Part shown: piece by piece, positions 4,581 to 5,231 of the stretch
How positions within the stretch are numbered: position 1 is the first letter of the stretch
Layout of the letters: each line of letters begins with the position of its first letter
Source of the DNA: Synergistaceae bacterium
GTDB lineage: Bacteria > Synergistota > Synergistia > Synergistales > Synergistaceae
Direction of reading: 5' to 3'
Length of the DNA stretch: 5,231 nucleotides
Assembly: GCA_028702015.1 (NCBI GenBank)
Contig: JAQVPO010000108.1
Location: forward strand, 1 to 5,231
The notes under the pieces: model-generated
Seen by the model: the letters and a program-made list of their open reading frames with translations, nothing else
Databases searched by the model: none
What the model was told of the DNA's origin: nothing
Made by a program: the position numbers and the translations under genes

Positions 4581-5138
4581 GTGCCTCAAAATTTAATGAA
4601 AGACTTAATGACCCGCAGTGAAAAGACGCTGGAGTTTCTAAAAGGGACGCTTCAGGGAATACGGACAGGCCGGGCTCATCCTGCCCTTGTAGAAGACATA
4701 AGGGTCGACTACTTCGGGACAGCCACACCCATTAAAAATATGGGAACCGTCACTGTTCCGGAAGCGCGTCAGATAATGATCAACCCGTGGGACAAGACTG
4801 CTATGAAGGCGATTGAAAAGGCCATCCAGGCTTCGCCCCTGGGCATAAATCCTCAGAATGACGGAGAAACGATCCGTCTTAACCTGCCGGAACTTACGCA
4901 GGCCCGCCGTGTTGAGCTCTCCAAAATAGTCAACAAGTCGGCAGAAGATGCAAGGATAGCTATTCGTAATGTCCGCAGGGATGTTATCGACTCTCTGAAA
5001 AAGATGGAAAAAGAGAGTGCTATTACCGAGGATGATCTGAAGAAATACCAGAAAGAAGCACAGGATCATACGGATGCCTTTATCAAGAAAGTAGACACGA
5101 TGCTTAGTGATAAAGAAAAGGAAATAATGGAAAAATAG
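4581..5138 (+). CDS. frr: Ribosome recycling factor
   Basis: RRF, with EF-G, splits the post-termination 70S ribosome into subunits. The protein has the expected two-domain layout: an N-terminal helix, then GIRTGRAHPALV (26-37), the domain II beta-rich segment starting at VDYFGTATPIKNM (42-54) and including EARQIMINPWD (61-71), and the return helices of domain I with the NVRRD motif at 130-134 containing the conserved R132. The length of 185 aa matches E. coli RRF exactly when translation starts at the GTG at 4581. AAGGAG (4567-4572) is 8 nt upstream of it. An in-frame GTG at 4572 would overlap that Shine-Dalgarno and is rejected. It is the last gene of the conserved rpsB-tsf-pyrH-frr order and is followed by a hairpin terminator. 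Confidence 0.98.
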   Translation: MPQNLMKDLMTRSEKTLEFLKGTLQGIRTGRAHPALVEDIRVDYFGTATPIKNMGTVTVPEARQIMINPWDKTAMKAIEKAIQASPLGINPQNDGETIRLNLPELTQARRVELSKIVNKSAEDARIAIRNVRRDVIDSLKKMEKESAITEDDLKKYQKEAQDHTDAFIKKVDTMLSDKEKEIMEK

Positions 5139-5161
5139 CTTTCCGCAAATTGTAAATATTA

Positions 5162-5191
5162 AGGGAGGCATCGCTTAGGCGATGCCTCCCT
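5162..5191 (+). terminator. Hairpin terminator after frr
   Basis: A perfect 13-bp stem, AGGGAGGCATCGC (5162-5174) with GCGATGCCTCCCT (5179-5191), closes over a TTAG loop 23 nt after the frr stop. The following sequence GTGTTATATTATT is T-rich but interrupted, so termination may be less sharp than at the tsf terminator. It marks the end of the conserved cluster. Confidence 0.72.
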
Positions 5192-5231
5192 GTGTTATAT
5201 TATTCAAATGATGACAGAGAGAGATTTGGTC

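Noticed and set aside
5208..5231. Possible start of a new plus-strand gene (ATGATG at 5208-5213, reading MMTEREIW)
   Set aside because: No Shine-Dalgarno precedes it and only eight codons are visible, so it cannot be supported.
1..5231. CRISPR array, mobile element, prophage, toxin-antitoxin or defence system
   Set aside because: No repeated units with spacers, no transposase or integrase motifs, and no terminal inverted or target-site repeats were seen; almost all of the window is explained by core genes.

Overview
This window looks like an ordinary core-genome segment of a bacterium. It carries the start of a tRNA-editing gene, two small RNA genes, two poorly characterised genes, and the classic translation cluster rpsB-tsf-pyrH-frr. 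The genes use strong Shine-Dalgarno sequences, two have GTG starts, and all three stop codons occur. The EF-Ts is short (198 aa, the compact Thermus/Thermotoga-like form rather than the longer E. coli or Bacillus form). The queG-like double-cluster iron-sulphur protein suggests an anaerobe. Together with the style of S2 and EF-Ts, this leans towards Synergistota or a related anaerobic lineage. That placement is an inference from memory, made with low confidence.

Layout. Positions 1-266 (minus strand) hold the N-terminal part of tadA, the tRNA adenosine deaminase; the rest lies off the left edge. A sigma70-like promoter starts just outside tadA and drives, divergently, a tRNA-Arg(CCG) at 317-393. 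The signal recognition particle RNA (ffs) follows at 432-562, ending in a long helix plus T-run that should act as its own terminator. Next come a 157-aa protein of unknown function (613-1086) and a 233-aa QueG-like protein with two [4Fe-4S] cluster motifs (GTG start at 1138, stop at 1839).

From about 1913 a new transcription unit begins: a good promoter, a structured leader with a 57-nt hairpin, then rpsB (ribosomal protein S2) and tsf (EF-Ts), only 2 nt apart. A perfect 19-bp inverted-repeat terminator closes this unit. pyrH (UMP kinase) and frr (ribosome recycling factor) follow, each preceded by a longer intergenic stretch (132 and 211 nt), so each may have its own promoter. frr ends in a 13-bp perfect hairpin terminator. 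The last 40 nt show no supportable gene.

How the genes fit together. Most serve translation: TadA and the tRNA-Arg(CCG) share decoding of the CGN arginine box; SRP RNA targets nascent chains; S2, EF-Ts and RRF act in initiation, elongation and recycling; UMP kinase supplies pyrimidine nucleotides. I found no mobile element, CRISPR array, toxin-antitoxin or defence system. The least-explained points are the 157-aa unknown protein, the QueG-like protein that lacks the usual catalytic-Asp motif and HEAT domain, an unusually long open frame in phase after its TGA stop with a hairpin just downstream, and the structured rpsB leader.
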